In this document: piece by piece, positions 38,001-46,399 of the stretch
Layout: each line of letters begins with the position of its first letter
Numbering within the stretch: position 1 is the first letter of the stretch
Assembly (NCBI GenBank): GCA_020161145.1
Contig: JAIUPQ010000001.1
Location: 496,001-560,000 of the forward strand
Direction: 5' to 3'
DNA: 64,000 nt
From: Pseudomonadota bacterium
GTDB lineage: Bacteria; Pseudomonadota; Gammaproteobacteria; Burkholderiales; Burkholderiaceae_C
Program-made: the position numbers and the translations under genes
Notes under the pieces: generated by a model
Database searches by the model: none
The model's input: the letters and a program-made list of their open reading frames with translations, nothing else
Told to the model about the DNA's origin: nothing

Positions 38001-38483
38001 GCCGCGCACCGCGTACTCGCCCGGTGCCACCACCTGGCTGACATGCTGGTAGCCGGCCAGCGTGAGCTGGCTTTTGAGGGCGGCTTCATCCAGCCGCTGG
38101 CCTTGCGTAAAGACAAAGGTGTGGCCGGCCATGAAGGCGGGCGGCGCCAGCCGGGTCAGCGCCGTGGCGGCGGGCAGCAGCACCACGTCCACGTCGCGCT
38201 GGCGCAGCCGCCACAGCGTGGCCAGACGCTCCGAGATCAAGTCCTGGTGCGGGCTGAAACGGTCGTAGGGCAGGGTTTCCCAGTCGGGGAACTGAGCCAC
38301 GCGCAGATCGGGTGCAAAGACCGGTATCTCGTCGGCCAGCCGCTGCGCGTCGGCGGCGTCGGCGGTGAAGATCAGGGTGGGTGCCGTGGTGCTGGCAAAG
38401 CGCGCCAGCAAGAGCGCATCGGCACTGCCGATGGGGCGCGCCATGGCGTGGCGTTTGCCCGGCGCAATGGAAGGAAGCTGCAT
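35049..38483 (-). CDS. mfd: transcription-repair coupling factor Mfd
   Basis: Large ATP-driven translocase (1144 residues) that removes RNA polymerase stalled at DNA lesions and recruits UvrA. N-terminal UvrB-homology modules, a CarD-like polymerase-interacting domain (LKVGDPVVHAAHGIGRYQGL), helicase motifs GDVGFGKTEVALRAA and LVIDEEHRFGVRHKE, and the TRCF C-terminal domain. The ATG at 38483 lies 7 bp from a minus-strand TAAAAT box; an in-frame ATG at 38507 exists but would overlap the divergent ispD start. Confidence 0.94.
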   Translation of the reverse strand: MQLPSIAPGKRHAMARPIGSADALLLARFASTTAPTLIFTADAADAQRLADEIPVFAPDLRVAQFPDWETLPYDRFSPHQDLISERLATLWRLRQRDVDVVLLPAATALTRLAPPAFMAGHTFVFTQGQRLDEAALKSQLTLAGYQHVSQVVAPGEYAVRGGLIDLFPMGATLPLRLDLFDAEIDSIRTFDPDTQRSLYPVPEVRLLPGREFPLDDAARTAFRQRWRERFEGDPTKSRLYKDMAQGVVAGGIEYYLPLFFDETASLLDYTGPEARVVLHGEVDEALQRFAADTRERHKLAQHDPERPVLPPEALFLTPPEFFTRVGTHAQLALRGGGELDWARPLPAVAAERGATEPLAALERHLAATPHRVLLVAESEGRRESLLELLGDHGIAVPSVASVQDFLAGEQRVAMAAAPLAAGFFWHEPAAGIAVQFITETELFAASPGVRRRRKQEQTSSVDALIKDLSELKVGDPVVHAAHGIGRYQGLVNLSLGAPGEEPSEFLHLEYADKATLYVPVSQLHLISRYTGVSAEEAPLHKLGSTQWDKARRKAAEQVRDAAAELLDLYARRAAQQGMAHRFSAHDYEAFAASFGFEETADQRAAIHAVIQDMISPQPMDRLVCGDVGFGKTEVALRAAFVAVHAGKQVALLAPTTLLAEQHYQTLADRFGKWPVKVAELSRFRTAKEVKEALAGIEAGTVDIVVGTHKLLSKDVRFKRLGLLVIDEEHRFGVRHKEAIKAMRANVDVLTLTATPIPRTLGMALEGLRDLSVIATAPQRRLAIKTLVRSESKGIIREAVLRELKRGGQVYVLHNEVETIENRRAQLEELLPEARIAVAHGQMPERELERVMRDFTAQRHNLLLCSTIIETGIDVPTANTIVITRADKFGLAQLHQLRGRVGRSHHQAYAYLLVPDVEGLPKAAGQRLQAIQEMEELGSGFYLAMHDLEIRGAGEVLGESQSGNMMEVGFQLYNDMLAEAVRALKNGEEPDLLGPSSPVFGGGATEVNLHTPALLPTAYCGDVQVRLALYKRLASATTADQLTALLEEITDRFGKLPPQGEALFDVHRLRIAAKPYGVTKIDAGAQVMNIHFRPNPPIEPMRIIELVQKNRAIKLAGNERLRIDRAIAQPHERAQYVRDVLRALK

Positions 38484-38487
38484 CGGC

Positions 38488-38503
38488 CCGATTTTAAAAT
38501 CGG
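38488..38503. promoter_or_regulatory. palindromic bidirectional -10 region between mfd and ispD
   Basis: CCGATTTTAAAATCGG is a perfect 16-bp palindrome that offers a TAAAAT -10 box to each strand (38495-38500 on plus; 38496 down to 38491 on minus). The ispD ATG is 5 bp and the mfd ATG 7 bp downstream of the respective box, so both transcripts would be leaderless or nearly so. It could equally be an operator. Confidence 0.6.
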
Positions 38504-38505
38504 CC

Positions 38506-39216
38506 ATGACCTCAACCCCCAGCTCTCCCCGTTTCTATGCGCTGGTGCCCGCCGCCGGCACCGGCAGCCGCGCCGGCACCGCTGGCCCCAAACAGTATGA
38601 AGAGCTGGCCGGCCGCCCGTTGATGGCGCACACGCTGGCGGCCCTGGCGGCGGTGCCCGAGCTGACCGCCACGCTGGTGGTGCTGGCGCCGGGCGACACG
38701 CGCTTTGCCGAACTGGGTATGGCGGGCGAGGGCGTCTGGACGGCGTTCGTGGGCGGCGCCAGCCGCGCCGAGACGGTGGCCGCCGGCCTGAGCGCGCTGC
38801 GCGCGCATGGCGCCGGAGACGGCGACTGGGTGCTGGTGCACGACGCGGCGCGCTGCCTGCTGCGGCCCGAGTGGGTGGGGCAGTTGATTGCCGCCTGTCA
38901 GGATGACCCCGTGGGTGGCCTGCTGGCTCAGCCCCTGGCCGACACGCTCAAGCGCGAGGCCGATGGCCGCGTGCAGGCCACGGTACCGCGCCAGCACATG
39001 TGGGCCGCGCAAACGCCGCAGATGTTCCGCCTGGCCTTGCTGGAGCGGGCACTGGCCGGCGCCGATGCCGCCGTGACCGACGAGGCCAGCGCCGTGGAGG
39101 CCCTGGGGCTGGCGCCGCGGCTGGTGGCCGCCAGCGCCGAGAATTTCAAGGTCACCTACCCGGCCGATCTGGCGTTGGCGGCGCGGCTGCTGGGCTACTC
39201 ATCCAGGGCTTCCTGA
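38506..39216 (+). CDS. ispD: 2-C-methyl-D-erythritol 4-phosphate cytidylyltransferase
   Basis: Third step of the MEP isoprenoid pathway. 236 residues with the nucleotide-binding signature PAAGTGSRAGTAGPKQY and the family motifs SRAETVAAGL, VHDAARCLL, RQHMWAAQTPQMF and VTDEASAVEALG. ispF often follows in this group but is not here; instead a convergent protease gene overlaps the last 22 bases. Confidence 0.94.
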   Translation: MTSTPSSPRFYALVPAAGTGSRAGTAGPKQYEELAGRPLMAHTLAALAAVPELTATLVVLAPGDTRFAELGMAGEGVWTAFVGGASRAETVAAGLSALRAHGAGDGDWVLVHDAARCLLRPEWVGQLIAACQDDPVGGLLAQPLADTLKREADGRVQATVPRQHMWAAQTPQMFRLALLERALAGADAAVTDEASAVEALGLAPRLVAASAENFKVTYPADLALAARLLGYSSRAS

Positions 39217-40364
39217 CGCGGCCGGCGGCCGACCTCCACCGGCACGTCCAGCCGGTCGTTGCCGCGCTGCACGGCCAGCGTGGCGTGCTGGCCCGGTGGC
39301 AGCGCGGCCACGGCGCGCAGCAGTTGCGCCACCGTGCGCACCGGCGCGCCGGCCACGGCCACCACCACATCGCCGGGCTTCATCTGTGCGGCGGCGGCGG
39401 GGCCGCCTTGCAGCACACCGGTGATGAGCACGCCCTCGCTGACGGGCAGTTTGAAGGCTTCGACGAAATCGGGGTTCAACTCACGCAGCTGCACGCCGAT
39501 CCAGCCGCGCGTGACCTGACCGTCGCGCACCAGTGCGTCCATCACCTGGTGGGCCACGTCGATGGGAATGGCAAAACCGATGCCCAGATTGCCGCCGCTG
39601 CGCGAGTAGATGGCGGTGTTGATGCCCACCAGGTTGCCGCTGGCGTCCACCAGCGCGCCGCCCGAGTTGCCGGGGTTGATGGCGGCATCGGTCTGGATGA
39701 AGTTCTCGAATGTGGACAGGCCCAGGCCCGAGCGTCCCAGCGCACTGACGATGCCCGAGGTCACCGTCTGCCCGAAGTTGAACGGATTGCCGATGGCCAG
39801 CACGGCGTCGCCCACGTGCAACTGCTCCATCTGGCCCAGCGTCACGCTGGGCAGGCGGTCGAGGTTGATCTTCAGCACCGCCAGGTCGGTGTCCGGGTCG
39901 GTGCCGATCAGGGTGGCCTGGGCTTCGCGGCCATCGGAGAGGCGCACGGTGATGGCGTCAGCCTCGGCCACCACGTGGTTGTTGGTCAGCAGGTAGCCAC
40001 TCTCACTGACGATGACACCCGAGCCGAAGCCGGTCTGCGCCGGTGGCTGCTGGGCGCCGCGGCGGCCAAAGAAGAAGTCCAGCCAGGGGTCGTTCTGCCG
40101 CTGGGCGCTGGCGCCGCCCTTGTTGGAGGTGACGCTGACCACGGCCGGCGAGGCACGCTGCGCCGCCTGGCTCAAGGCCTGCGTGGGCGGCGCGGGCGCG
40201 GTGGTGGTGGTCACGGGCAGCGTGACCGCCGGCGCGCCGCCCTGCAGCGGCAACCAGCGGTGGGGCGGGCGAGCCAGCCATTCCGGCTTGAAGGTGGCCA
40301 CGACAAAGAGCACGGCCACCCCCACGGTGACGGCCTGCGAGAAAATGAGCCAGAGTTTGCGCAT
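39195..40364 (-). CDS. membrane-anchored trypsin-like protease with one PDZ domain (DegS/HtrA type)
   Basis: Periplasmic serine protease of 389 residues. An N-terminal anchor (LWLIFSQAVTVGVAVLFVVATF), then the catalytic triad: His in TNNHVVAEAD, Asp in TDLAVLKI and Ser in NPGNSGGALV, followed by a single PDZ domain (GWIGVQLRELNPDFVEAF ... MKPGDVVVAVAG). One PDZ plus an uncleaved anchor points to DegS/AlgW-like stress sensing rather than DegP, though the substrate is not proven. The ATG at 40364 is 13 bp from the divergent NIF3 gene. Confidence 0.9.
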   Translation of the reverse strand: MRKLWLIFSQAVTVGVAVLFVVATFKPEWLARPPHRWLPLQGGAPAVTLPVTTTTAPAPPTQALSQAAQRASPAVVSVTSNKGGASAQRQNDPWLDFFFGRRGAQQPPAQTGFGSGVIVSESGYLLTNNHVVAEADAITVRLSDGREAQATLIGTDPDTDLAVLKINLDRLPSVTLGQMEQLHVGDAVLAIGNPFNFGQTVTSGIVSALGRSGLGLSTFENFIQTDAAINPGNSGGALVDASGNLVGINTAIYSRSGGNLGIGFAIPIDVAHQVMDALVRDGQVTRGWIGVQLRELNPDFVEAFKLPVSEGVLITGVLQGGPAAAAQMKPGDVVVAVAGAPVRTVAQLLRAVAALPPGQHATLAVQRGNDRLDVPVEVGRRPRQEALDE

Positions 40365-40377
40365 GAAGGGAGATGGG

Positions 40378-41136
40378 ATGGCGAAGGTCGCGCGCGAGGA
40401 CGTCGAGCAGCATCTGTGGCAGGCCCTGGATTGCGGCCGGTTCAAGGATTATGGGCCGAACGGGTTGCAGGTCGAGGGCCCGCGCACCGTGGGCCAGGTG
40501 GCCAGCGGCGTGACGGCGAGCCGGGCTTTCATCGAGGCGGCCGTGCAGGCTGGCGCCGACACGCTGCTGGTCCACCATGGCCTCTTCTGGCGCGGGCAGG
40601 ACGGGCGTCTGACCGGCTGGCTGGCCGCGCGTGTGCGCCTGCTGATGCAGCACAACCTCAACCTGCTGGCCTACCACCTGCCGCTGGACGCTCACCCCGA
40701 ATGGGGCAACAACGCCGCCTGGGGACGGGCCATGGGGCTGATGGCCGACGGGCGTTTTGGCGAGCAGGATTTGGGCTTCATGGGCCCGGCTGCGGCGTTG
40801 GCGGATGTGGCGCGATTGGCCGCCGCCGTGCAGCAGGCGGCCCAGGGGCGCACGCCCACCGTGGTGGCCGGTGACGGCCGGCCACTGGCGCGCATTGCCT
40901 GGTGCACGGGCGGCGCGCAGGGGTTTTTCGAGGCCGCCATCGCGGCCGGCGCCGATGCCTATGTGACGGGCGAGATTTCCGAGCCGCAGGCGCATCTGGC
41001 GCGCGAGACCGGCGTGGCTTTCATCGCCGCCGGCCATCACGCCAGCGAGCGCTATGGCGTGCAGGCGCTGGGCGCACATCTGGCCGCGCATTTCGGCGTG
41101 GCGCACGCGTTCATCGAGGTGGAGAACCCGGCATGA
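40378..41136 (+). CDS. NIF3/YbgI-family metal-binding protein
   Basis: Dinuclear-metal protein of 252 residues with the family motifs LLVHHGLFWRGQ, LNLLAYHLPLDAHPEWGNN, TGEISEP and FIAAGHHASERYG; often annotated as GTP cyclohydrolase-like, without firm activity. AGGGAG lies 6 bp before the ATG and overlaps the start region of the divergent protease. The stop overlaps the pdxA start. Confidence 0.9.
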   Translation: MAKVAREDVEQHLWQALDCGRFKDYGPNGLQVEGPRTVGQVASGVTASRAFIEAAVQAGADTLLVHHGLFWRGQDGRLTGWLAARVRLLMQHNLNLLAYHLPLDAHPEWGNNAAWGRAMGLMADGRFGEQDLGFMGPAAALADVARLAAAVQQAAQGRTPTVVAGDGRPLARIAWCTGGAQGFFEAAIAAGADAYVTGEISEPQAHLARETGVAFIAAGHHASERYGVQALGAHLAAHFGVAHAFIEVENPA

Positions 41137-42080
41137 GGCTGGCCGTCAGCATGGGCGACCCCTGCGGCATCGGGCCCGAAATCATCGTGCGGGCAGCCGC
41201 CAGCGGCAAGCTGGGCGAGGCCATCGTGGTGGGCGACGCGGCGGTGCTGGCGCGTGCGGCGGCGGCGCTGAATCTGCCACCGCCTCCCCATGTGTGGGCC
41301 CCACCGGGCCTGCCCGAGGGCTTGGTCGAGTTGCCGCTGGGCCAGGTGCACGCCCGGGCCGGCGCGGCGGCGGCGGCCTGCGTGCGCGGCGCCGTGGCTC
41401 TGGTGCAGCAGGGCGCTGCGGGCGCGCTGGTGACGGCGCCGCTGCACAAGGCGGCGCTGGCGGCGGCGGGTGAGCCCTATCCCGGCCACACCGAGTTGCT
41501 GCAGGCCATGACGCAGCCGCCCGCGCCGGTGCGCATGATGCTGGCCAACGACGAGTTGCGCGTGGTGCTGGCCACCATCCACGTGTCGCTGCGGCGCGCC
41601 ATTGCGCTGCTGGATGCGCCGCTCGTGTTGGAGACGCTGCGCATCACGCATGCGGCCCTGCGGCAATGGGGCATTGCCGCGCCGCGCATCGCGGTGGCGG
41701 GGCTGAATCCGCATGCGGGCGAAGACGGGTTGTTTGGTGACGAGGAAATCCACCACATCGCGCCGGCCGTGGCCCAGGCGAGGGCCGAGGGCATGGACGC
41801 CAGCGGCCCCTATCCGCCCGACACCATCTTCATGCGCGCGCGGCGCGGCGCGTTCGACGTGGTGGTGGCGATGACGCATGACCACGGCCTGATTCCGGTC
41901 AAGTACCTGGGCGTGGCCGATGGAGTCAACGTGACGCTGGGTCTGCCCTGGGTGCGCACCAGCCCCGACCACGGCACGGCATTCGACATCGCCGGCCGCG
42001 GCCTCGCGGATGCAAGCAGCCTGCAAAACGCTGCGGCCCTGGCTCGACGTTTGGCGTCAGGCCAGGGCCGCAGCGGTTAG
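41133..42080 (+). CDS. pdxA: 4-hydroxythreonine-4-phosphate dehydrogenase
   Basis: NAD-dependent enzyme of the DXP-dependent vitamin B6 pathway, 315 residues. MGDPCGIGPEI at the N-terminus, TAPLHKAAL, GHTELLQAM, ATIHVSLRRAI, LNPHAGEDGLFGDEE and MTHDHGLIPVK hold the substrate and metal His/Asp residues. The ATG overlaps the NIF3 gene stop, so the pair is an operon. Ends 14 bp before the convergent mscL. Confidence 0.94.
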   Translation: MRLAVSMGDPCGIGPEIIVRAAASGKLGEAIVVGDAAVLARAAAALNLPPPPHVWAPPGLPEGLVELPLGQVHARAGAAAAACVRGAVALVQQGAAGALVTAPLHKAALAAAGEPYPGHTELLQAMTQPPAPVRMMLANDELRVVLATIHVSLRRAIALLDAPLVLETLRITHAALRQWGIAAPRIAVAGLNPHAGEDGLFGDEEIHHIAPAVAQARAEGMDASGPYPPDTIFMRARRGAFDVVVAMTHDHGLIPVKYLGVADGVNVTLGLPWVRTSPDHGTAFDIAGRGLADASSLQNAAALARRLASGQGRSG

Positions 42081-42094
42081 GGCCAGGCGGGCGG

Positions 42095-42529
42095 TCAGCC
42101 GCTTACACCTGGGTGCTTGAGCGAGTCGCGGATTTCGCGCAGCAGTTGCACGTCTTCCGCCGGCTCGGCAGGCGCGGCTTCAACTGCCGGCTCTTCGCGC
42201 TTCAGGCGGTTGATCTGCTTGACCATCATGAAGATGACAAAGGCCAGGATGATGAAGTTCAGCGCCACGGTGATGAAGTTGCCGTAGGCCAGCACGGCGC
42301 CGGCTTTCTTGGCTTCGGCCAGTGACAGCCCGGCAGTTTGTCCGGCCAGGGCAATGTAGTAGTTGGAGAAATCCAGCCCGCCGAAGATCTTGCTGACGAT
42401 GGGCATGATCACGTCACCGACCAGCGAATCGACGATCTTGCCGAACGCGCCGCCGATGATGACGCCGACGGCCAGATCCATCACATTGCCTTTAAGGGCA
42501 AACTCTTTGAACTCGGTGGCAAACCCCAT
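42095..42529 (-). CDS. mscL: large-conductance mechanosensitive channel
   Basis: Homopentameric osmotic release valve, 144 residues. [37 protein letters not shown] is the characteristic N-terminal helix and pore-lining TM1; TM2 is [19 protein letters not shown], followed by the cytoplasmic RLKREEP and a helical bundle. Monocistronic in appearance. Confidence 0.95.
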   Translation of the reverse strand: MGFATEFKEFALKGNVMDLAVGVIIGGAFGKIVDSLVGDVIMPIVSKIFGGLDFSNYYIALAGQTAGLSLAEAKKAGAVLAYGNFITVALNFIILAFVIFMMVKQINRLKREEPAVEAAPAEPAEDVQLLREIRDSLKHPGVSG

Positions 42530-42782
42530 GTGGTAACTCCTTGAATGTGGTTGATTGGGTCTTGTTGCGCTTGACCCTCAAGCCATGCACGGCGCGCAGT
42601 ATGGCGTGCTTGCGCGCGGCTTGCCAACGCGTGGTGCTCCAGTCGTGTTGCAGGCCACCCAGAAGCCACGTGGTTGGTGGGCCAACGCATCAGCAGCGTG
42701 CATTTGTGTCGCTAAAATGCAGGATTGCCCCTGAGGCGGGCAGTGCTATCCAAGAGCAACAGGCTTTCTACAAGAGGAACCC

Positions 42783-43379
42783 ATGAGCGAACACGCGGTG
42801 GACCAAGGCAAGCGCACGTGGATGATCGCCACGGGCTGCGCCGGGGCAGTCGGTGGCGTGGCGGCTGCCGTGCCTTTCGTCAGCAGTTTTGCGCCTTCTG
42901 AGCGCGCCAAGGCCGCCGGTGCCGCCGTCGAGGTGGACATCAGCGCCTTGCAGCCAGGCGAGATGAAGACCGTGGAGTGGCGCGGCAAGCCGGTGTGGGT
43001 GGTGCGCCGCACGCCCAAGGAGCTGGAGGAGCTCAAGGCGCTGGACCCGCAACTGGCCGACCCCGAGTCCCACCGCACGGCCTTCCCCACACCCGAGTAC
43101 GCCAAGAACGAGTGGCGCTCCATCAAGCCCGAGTACCTGGTCGTGGTGGGCATCTGCACCCACCTGGGTTGCTCGCCGTCAGAGAAGTTCAAGCCCGGTC
43201 CGCAGCCCTCACTGCCCGACGACTGGAAGGGCGGCTTCTTCTGCCCTTGCCATGGCTCCACCTTCGACATGGCTGGCCGGGTGTTCAAGAACAAGCCCGC
43301 ACCCGACAACCTCGAAGTGCCGCCGCACATGTACCTCAGCGACGCCAAGTTGCTGATCGGTGAAGACAAGAAAGCCTGA
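42783..43379 (+). CDS. petA: ubiquinol-cytochrome c reductase Rieske iron-sulfur subunit
   Basis: Rieske protein of the cytochrome bc1 complex, 198 residues. N-terminal membrane anchor (TWMIATGCAGAVGGVAAAVPFV) and the two cluster-binding loops CTHLGC and CPCHGSTFD with the disulfide Cys. The insert between the loops (PGPQPSLPDDWKGG) is typical of proteobacterial forms. AAGAGGAA lies before the ATG. A TAAAAT box at 42713-42718, about 65 bp upstream, is a possible promoter for petABC; the remaining gap 42530-42782 shows nothing else. Confidence 0.95.
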   Translation: MSEHAVDQGKRTWMIATGCAGAVGGVAAAVPFVSSFAPSERAKAAGAAVEVDISALQPGEMKTVEWRGKPVWVVRRTPKELEELKALDPQLADPESHRTAFPTPEYAKNEWRSIKPEYLVVVGICTHLGCSPSEKFKPGPQPSLPDDWKGGFFCPCHGSTFDMAGRVFKNKPAPDNLEVPPHMYLSDAKLLIGEDKKA

Positions 43380-43390
43380 CGGAGCACAGC

Positions 43391-44893
43391 ATGGCTGAAT
43401 TCAAAGAAGTCGCGGCCGACGCACCGGCGGGCGAGAAGTTCAGGGTCTGGTGGGAGAACCGTTTCCCCACCATGTTCGACGCCTACCGCGTCCACATGGC
43501 CGAGTACTACGCGCCCAAGAACTTCAACTGGTGGTACGTGTTTGGCTCGCTCGCGCTGCTGGTGCTGGTGATCCAGATCGTCACCGGCATCTTTCTGGTG
43601 ATGCATTACAAGCCCGACGCTTCGCTGAACGCGGCGGGTGTGCCGGTGGCGTTTGCCTCGGTCGAGTACATCATGCGCGAGGTGCCCTGGGGCTGGCTGA
43701 TCCGCTACATGCACTCCACGGGCGCGTCGGCGTTCTTCGTCGTCGTCTATCTGCACATGTTCCGTGGGCTGATCTACGGCTCGTACCGCAAGCCGCGCGA
43801 GCTGGTCTGGATCTTCGGCTGCGCCATCTTCCTGTGCCTGATGGCCGAGGCCTTCATGGGCTATTTGCTGCCCTGGGGCCAGATGTCGTACTGGGGCGCG
43901 CAGGTCATCGTCAACCTGTTCTCGGCCATTCCGCTGATCGGACCCGACCTGTCGCTGATGATCCGTGGCGACTATGTGGTGGGGGACGCTACGCTGAACC
44001 GCTTCTTCAGCTTCCACGTCATCGCCGTGCCGCTGGTGCTGATCGGCCTGGTCGTCGCCCACCTGCTGGCGCTGCACGACGTGGGCTCCAACAACCCCGA
44101 CGGCGTCGAGATCAAGAAAGGCCCCAAGGGCAACCGCTGGGGCAAGGACGCACCCGCCGACGGCGTGCCCTTCCACCCGTACTACACGGTGCACGACATC
44201 TATGCGGTGTCGCTGTTCCTGGTGGTGTTCTGCAGCATCGTGTTCTTCACGCCCGAGCTCGGCGGCTACTTCCTGGAGTACAACAACTTCATCCCGGCCG
44301 ACCCGCTGAAGACGCCGCTGCACATTGCCCCGGTGTGGTACTTCACGCCGTTCTACTCGATGCTGCGCGCCACCACCTCGACGATGATGCCCTTCCTGTG
44401 GCTGTTCTTCGTGGCCGTGGGCGTGCTGACCGTGCGCCGCTCCACGCTGTGCCCCATGATCAAGACGGGCTACTGGGGTTTGATGGCGGCGCTGTTCTTC
44501 CTGTTCGGTGTGCCGGCCGTGGTGCTGGGCTGGATGGGCGTCTCGGTGGGCGGCCCGGTGGGCGCGCTGCTGGCTGGTTTCGATGCCAAGTTCTGGGGCG
44601 TGGTCGTCATGGGTGGGGCGGTCATCATCCTGTTCTTCCTGCCCTGGCTGGATTACGCACCGGTCAAGTCCATCCGCTACCGCCCGAGCTGGAACCTGTG
44701 GCTCTACGTGGTCTTCGTGGTGTTCTTCGTGGTGCTGGGCTACCTGGGCATCCTGCCGCCCTTCGACCTGGGCACCATCGTTTCGCAAATCGGTACGCTG
44801 TTCTACTTTGGCTTCTTCCTTCTGATGCCGTGGTGGAGCCGTCTGGGCCAGGCCAAGCAGCCGCCCGAGCGCGTGACCTTCCACGCCCATTGA
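43391..44893 (+). CDS. petB: cytochrome b subunit of the bc1 complex
   Basis: Quinol-oxidising membrane subunit of 500 residues, with the N-terminal cytochrome b domain (HSTGASAFFVVVYLHMFR and FHVIAVPLVLIGLVVAHLLALHDVGSNNPDG carry haem-binding His) and the PEWY-equivalent quinol-site region near APVWYFTPFYSMLRA. It is longer than mitochondrial cytochrome b owing to an extended C-terminal part with more membrane helices, seen in many beta- and gammaproteobacteria. Follows petA by 11 bp. Confidence 0.95.
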   Translation: MAEFKEVAADAPAGEKFRVWWENRFPTMFDAYRVHMAEYYAPKNFNWWYVFGSLALLVLVIQIVTGIFLVMHYKPDASLNAAGVPVAFASVEYIMREVPWGWLIRYMHSTGASAFFVVVYLHMFRGLIYGSYRKPRELVWIFGCAIFLCLMAEAFMGYLLPWGQMSYWGAQVIVNLFSAIPLIGPDLSLMIRGDYVVGDATLNRFFSFHVIAVPLVLIGLVVAHLLALHDVGSNNPDGVEIKKGPKGNRWGKDAPADGVPFHPYYTVHDIYAVSLFLVVFCSIVFFTPELGGYFLEYNNFIPADPLKTPLHIAPVWYFTPFYSMLRATTSTMMPFLWLFFVAVGVLTVRRSTLCPMIKTGYWGLMAALFFLFGVPAVVLGWMGVSVGGPVGALLAGFDAKFWGVVVMGGAVIILFFLPWLDYAPVKSIRYRPSWNLWLYVVFVVFFVVLGYLGILPPFDLGTIVSQIGTLFYFGFFLLMPWWSRLGQAKQPPERVTFHAH

Positions 44894-44921
44894 CGCCGCA
44901 GCCACAAGAGAGCGCATTCAC

Positions 44922-45695
44922 ATGATGATCAAACGACTGATTGCGGGCTGCCTGGCGGCCCTGTGCCTGGCTGGCGGTGCGCTGGCCTCCGAAGGCGGCG
45001 CACCTTGGGACAAGTTCCCCAAGGAGCGCGTCTCCGATCTGGCCTCGCTGCAGAACGGCGCCAAGCTGTTCGTCAACTACTGCCTGAACTGCCATGCGGC
45101 CTCGTTCGTGCGCTACAACAAGCTGCAGGAACTGGGCCTGACCGACGCGCAGATCAAGGACAACCTGATGTTCGCGGGCGACAAGGTGGGTGATCTGATG
45201 ACCATCTCCATGTCGGCCAAGGACGCCAAGACCTGGTTCGGTGCCACGCCGCCCGACCTGGCCCTGGTGGCACGCTCGCGCGCCGGCGCTCAGGGCTCGG
45301 GGGCCGATTACCTCTACACCTTCCTGCGCGGCTTCTATCGTGACGACGCCAAGCCCACCGGCTGGAACAACACCGCCTTCCCCAGCGTGGGCATGCCCAA
45401 TCCGCTGTGGGAGCTGCAAGGCCAGCGGGCACCGGTGTTCCACGAAGAGGTCGATCCGCATGACTCCGCCAAGAAAGTGGTGAGCCTGACCGGCTTCACC
45501 CAGCTGACGCCGGGCAAGTACGACGCCGAGGGCTTCAACTCCGAGGTCGCCGATCTGGTGGCCTTCATGCAATGGATGGGCGAGCCGGCGCAGAACCACC
45601 GTTTCCGCCTTGGTGTGGGGGTGCTGCTGTTCCTGTTGGTTCTGACCGTCTTCGCATGGCGCCTGAACGCCGCGTTCTGGAAGGACGTGAAGTAA
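44922..45695 (+). CDS. petC: cytochrome c1
   Basis: Membrane-anchored c-type cytochrome of the bc1 complex, 257 residues. Signal peptide (AGCLAALCLAGGALA), haem motif CLNCH, Met-ligand region in the second half (WNNTAFPSVGMPNPL) and a C-terminal anchor (GVGVLLFLLVLTVFAWRLN). Two adjacent ATG codons (44922, 44925) are both usable. Last gene of petABC. Confidence 0.95.
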   Translation: MMIKRLIAGCLAALCLAGGALASEGGAPWDKFPKERVSDLASLQNGAKLFVNYCLNCHAASFVRYNKLQELGLTDAQIKDNLMFAGDKVGDLMTISMSAKDAKTWFGATPPDLALVARSRAGAQGSGADYLYTFLRGFYRDDAKPTGWNNTAFPSVGMPNPLWELQGQRAPVFHEEVDPHDSAKKVVSLTGFTQLTPGKYDAEGFNSEVADLVAFMQWMGEPAQNHRFRLGVGVLLFLLVLTVFAWRLNAAFWKDVK

Positions 45696-45716
45696 GGTCG
45701 GGCCGCCGCCCCACGC

Positions 45717-45757
45717 GCGCAGCCGGTTTGTCAGCCTGCTGCGCCTTTTGTTTTTTT
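45717..45757 (+). terminator. probable terminator of petABC
   Basis: GCGCAG (45717-45722) and CTGCGC (45739-45744) form a 6-bp stem with a long loop, followed by TTTTGTTTTTTT (45746-45757). The T tract is striking in this GC-rich DNA, though the stem is modest. It lies between petC and sspA, 22 bp past the petC stop. Confidence 0.55.
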
Positions 45758-45781
45758 GCTGTTTGTTAGGACGCCGCCGCC

Positions 45782-46396
45782 ATGATGGTGCTTTACTCCG
45801 GAACCACTTGCCCTTACTCGCATCGCTGCCGTTTCGTGCTGTTTGAGAAGGGCATGGATTTCGAGATCCGCGATGTGGACCTCTTCGCCAAGCCTGAAGA
45901 CATCGCGCTGATGAACCCTTACAACGAGGTGCCCATCCTCGTCGAGCGCGACCTGATCCTGTATGAGTCGCACATCATCAACGAATACATCGATGAGCGC
46001 TTCCCGCACCCGCAGTTGATGCCGGGTGACCCGGTGGCGCGTGCGCGCGTGCGGCTGTTCCTCTTCAACTTTGAAAAAGAACTGTTCGCCAACGTCAACA
46101 TCCTCGAAGGACGCGGCGGCATCAAGGCCAACGAGAAGCAGCTTGAAAAAGCCCGCGCGCAGATCCGCGATCGCCTGACGCAGCTGGCCCCCATCTTCCT
46201 GAAGAACAAGTACATGCTGGGGGACGATTTCTCCATGCTGGACGTGGCCATCGCGCCGCTGCTGTGGCGCCTGGACCACTACGGCATCGAGCTGTCCAAG
46301 AACGCCACGCCGCTCTTGAAGTACGCCGAGCTGATCTTCCAGCGCCCGGCCTACATCGAGGCGCTGACGCCGTCCGAGAAGGTGATGCGCAAGTAA
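45782..46396 (+). CDS. sspA: stringent starvation protein A
   Basis: RNA-polymerase-associated GST-fold protein of 204 residues. The thioredoxin-like half has GTTCPYSHRCRFVLFEKGMDFEIRDVDLF and NPYNEVPILVERDLILYESHIINEYIDERFPHPQLMP; the helical half has DDFSMLDVAIAPLLWRLDHYGI. Placement after petABC and before sspB is the standard proteobacterial order. Confidence 0.95.
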   Translation: MMVLYSGTTCPYSHRCRFVLFEKGMDFEIRDVDLFAKPEDIALMNPYNEVPILVERDLILYESHIINEYIDERFPHPQLMPGDPVARARVRLFLFNFEKELFANVNILEGRGGIKANEKQLEKARAQIRDRLTQLAPIFLKNKYMLGDDFSMLDVAIAPLLWRLDHYGIELSKNATPLLKYAELIFQRPAYIEALTPSEKVMRK

Positions 46397-46399
46397 GCC

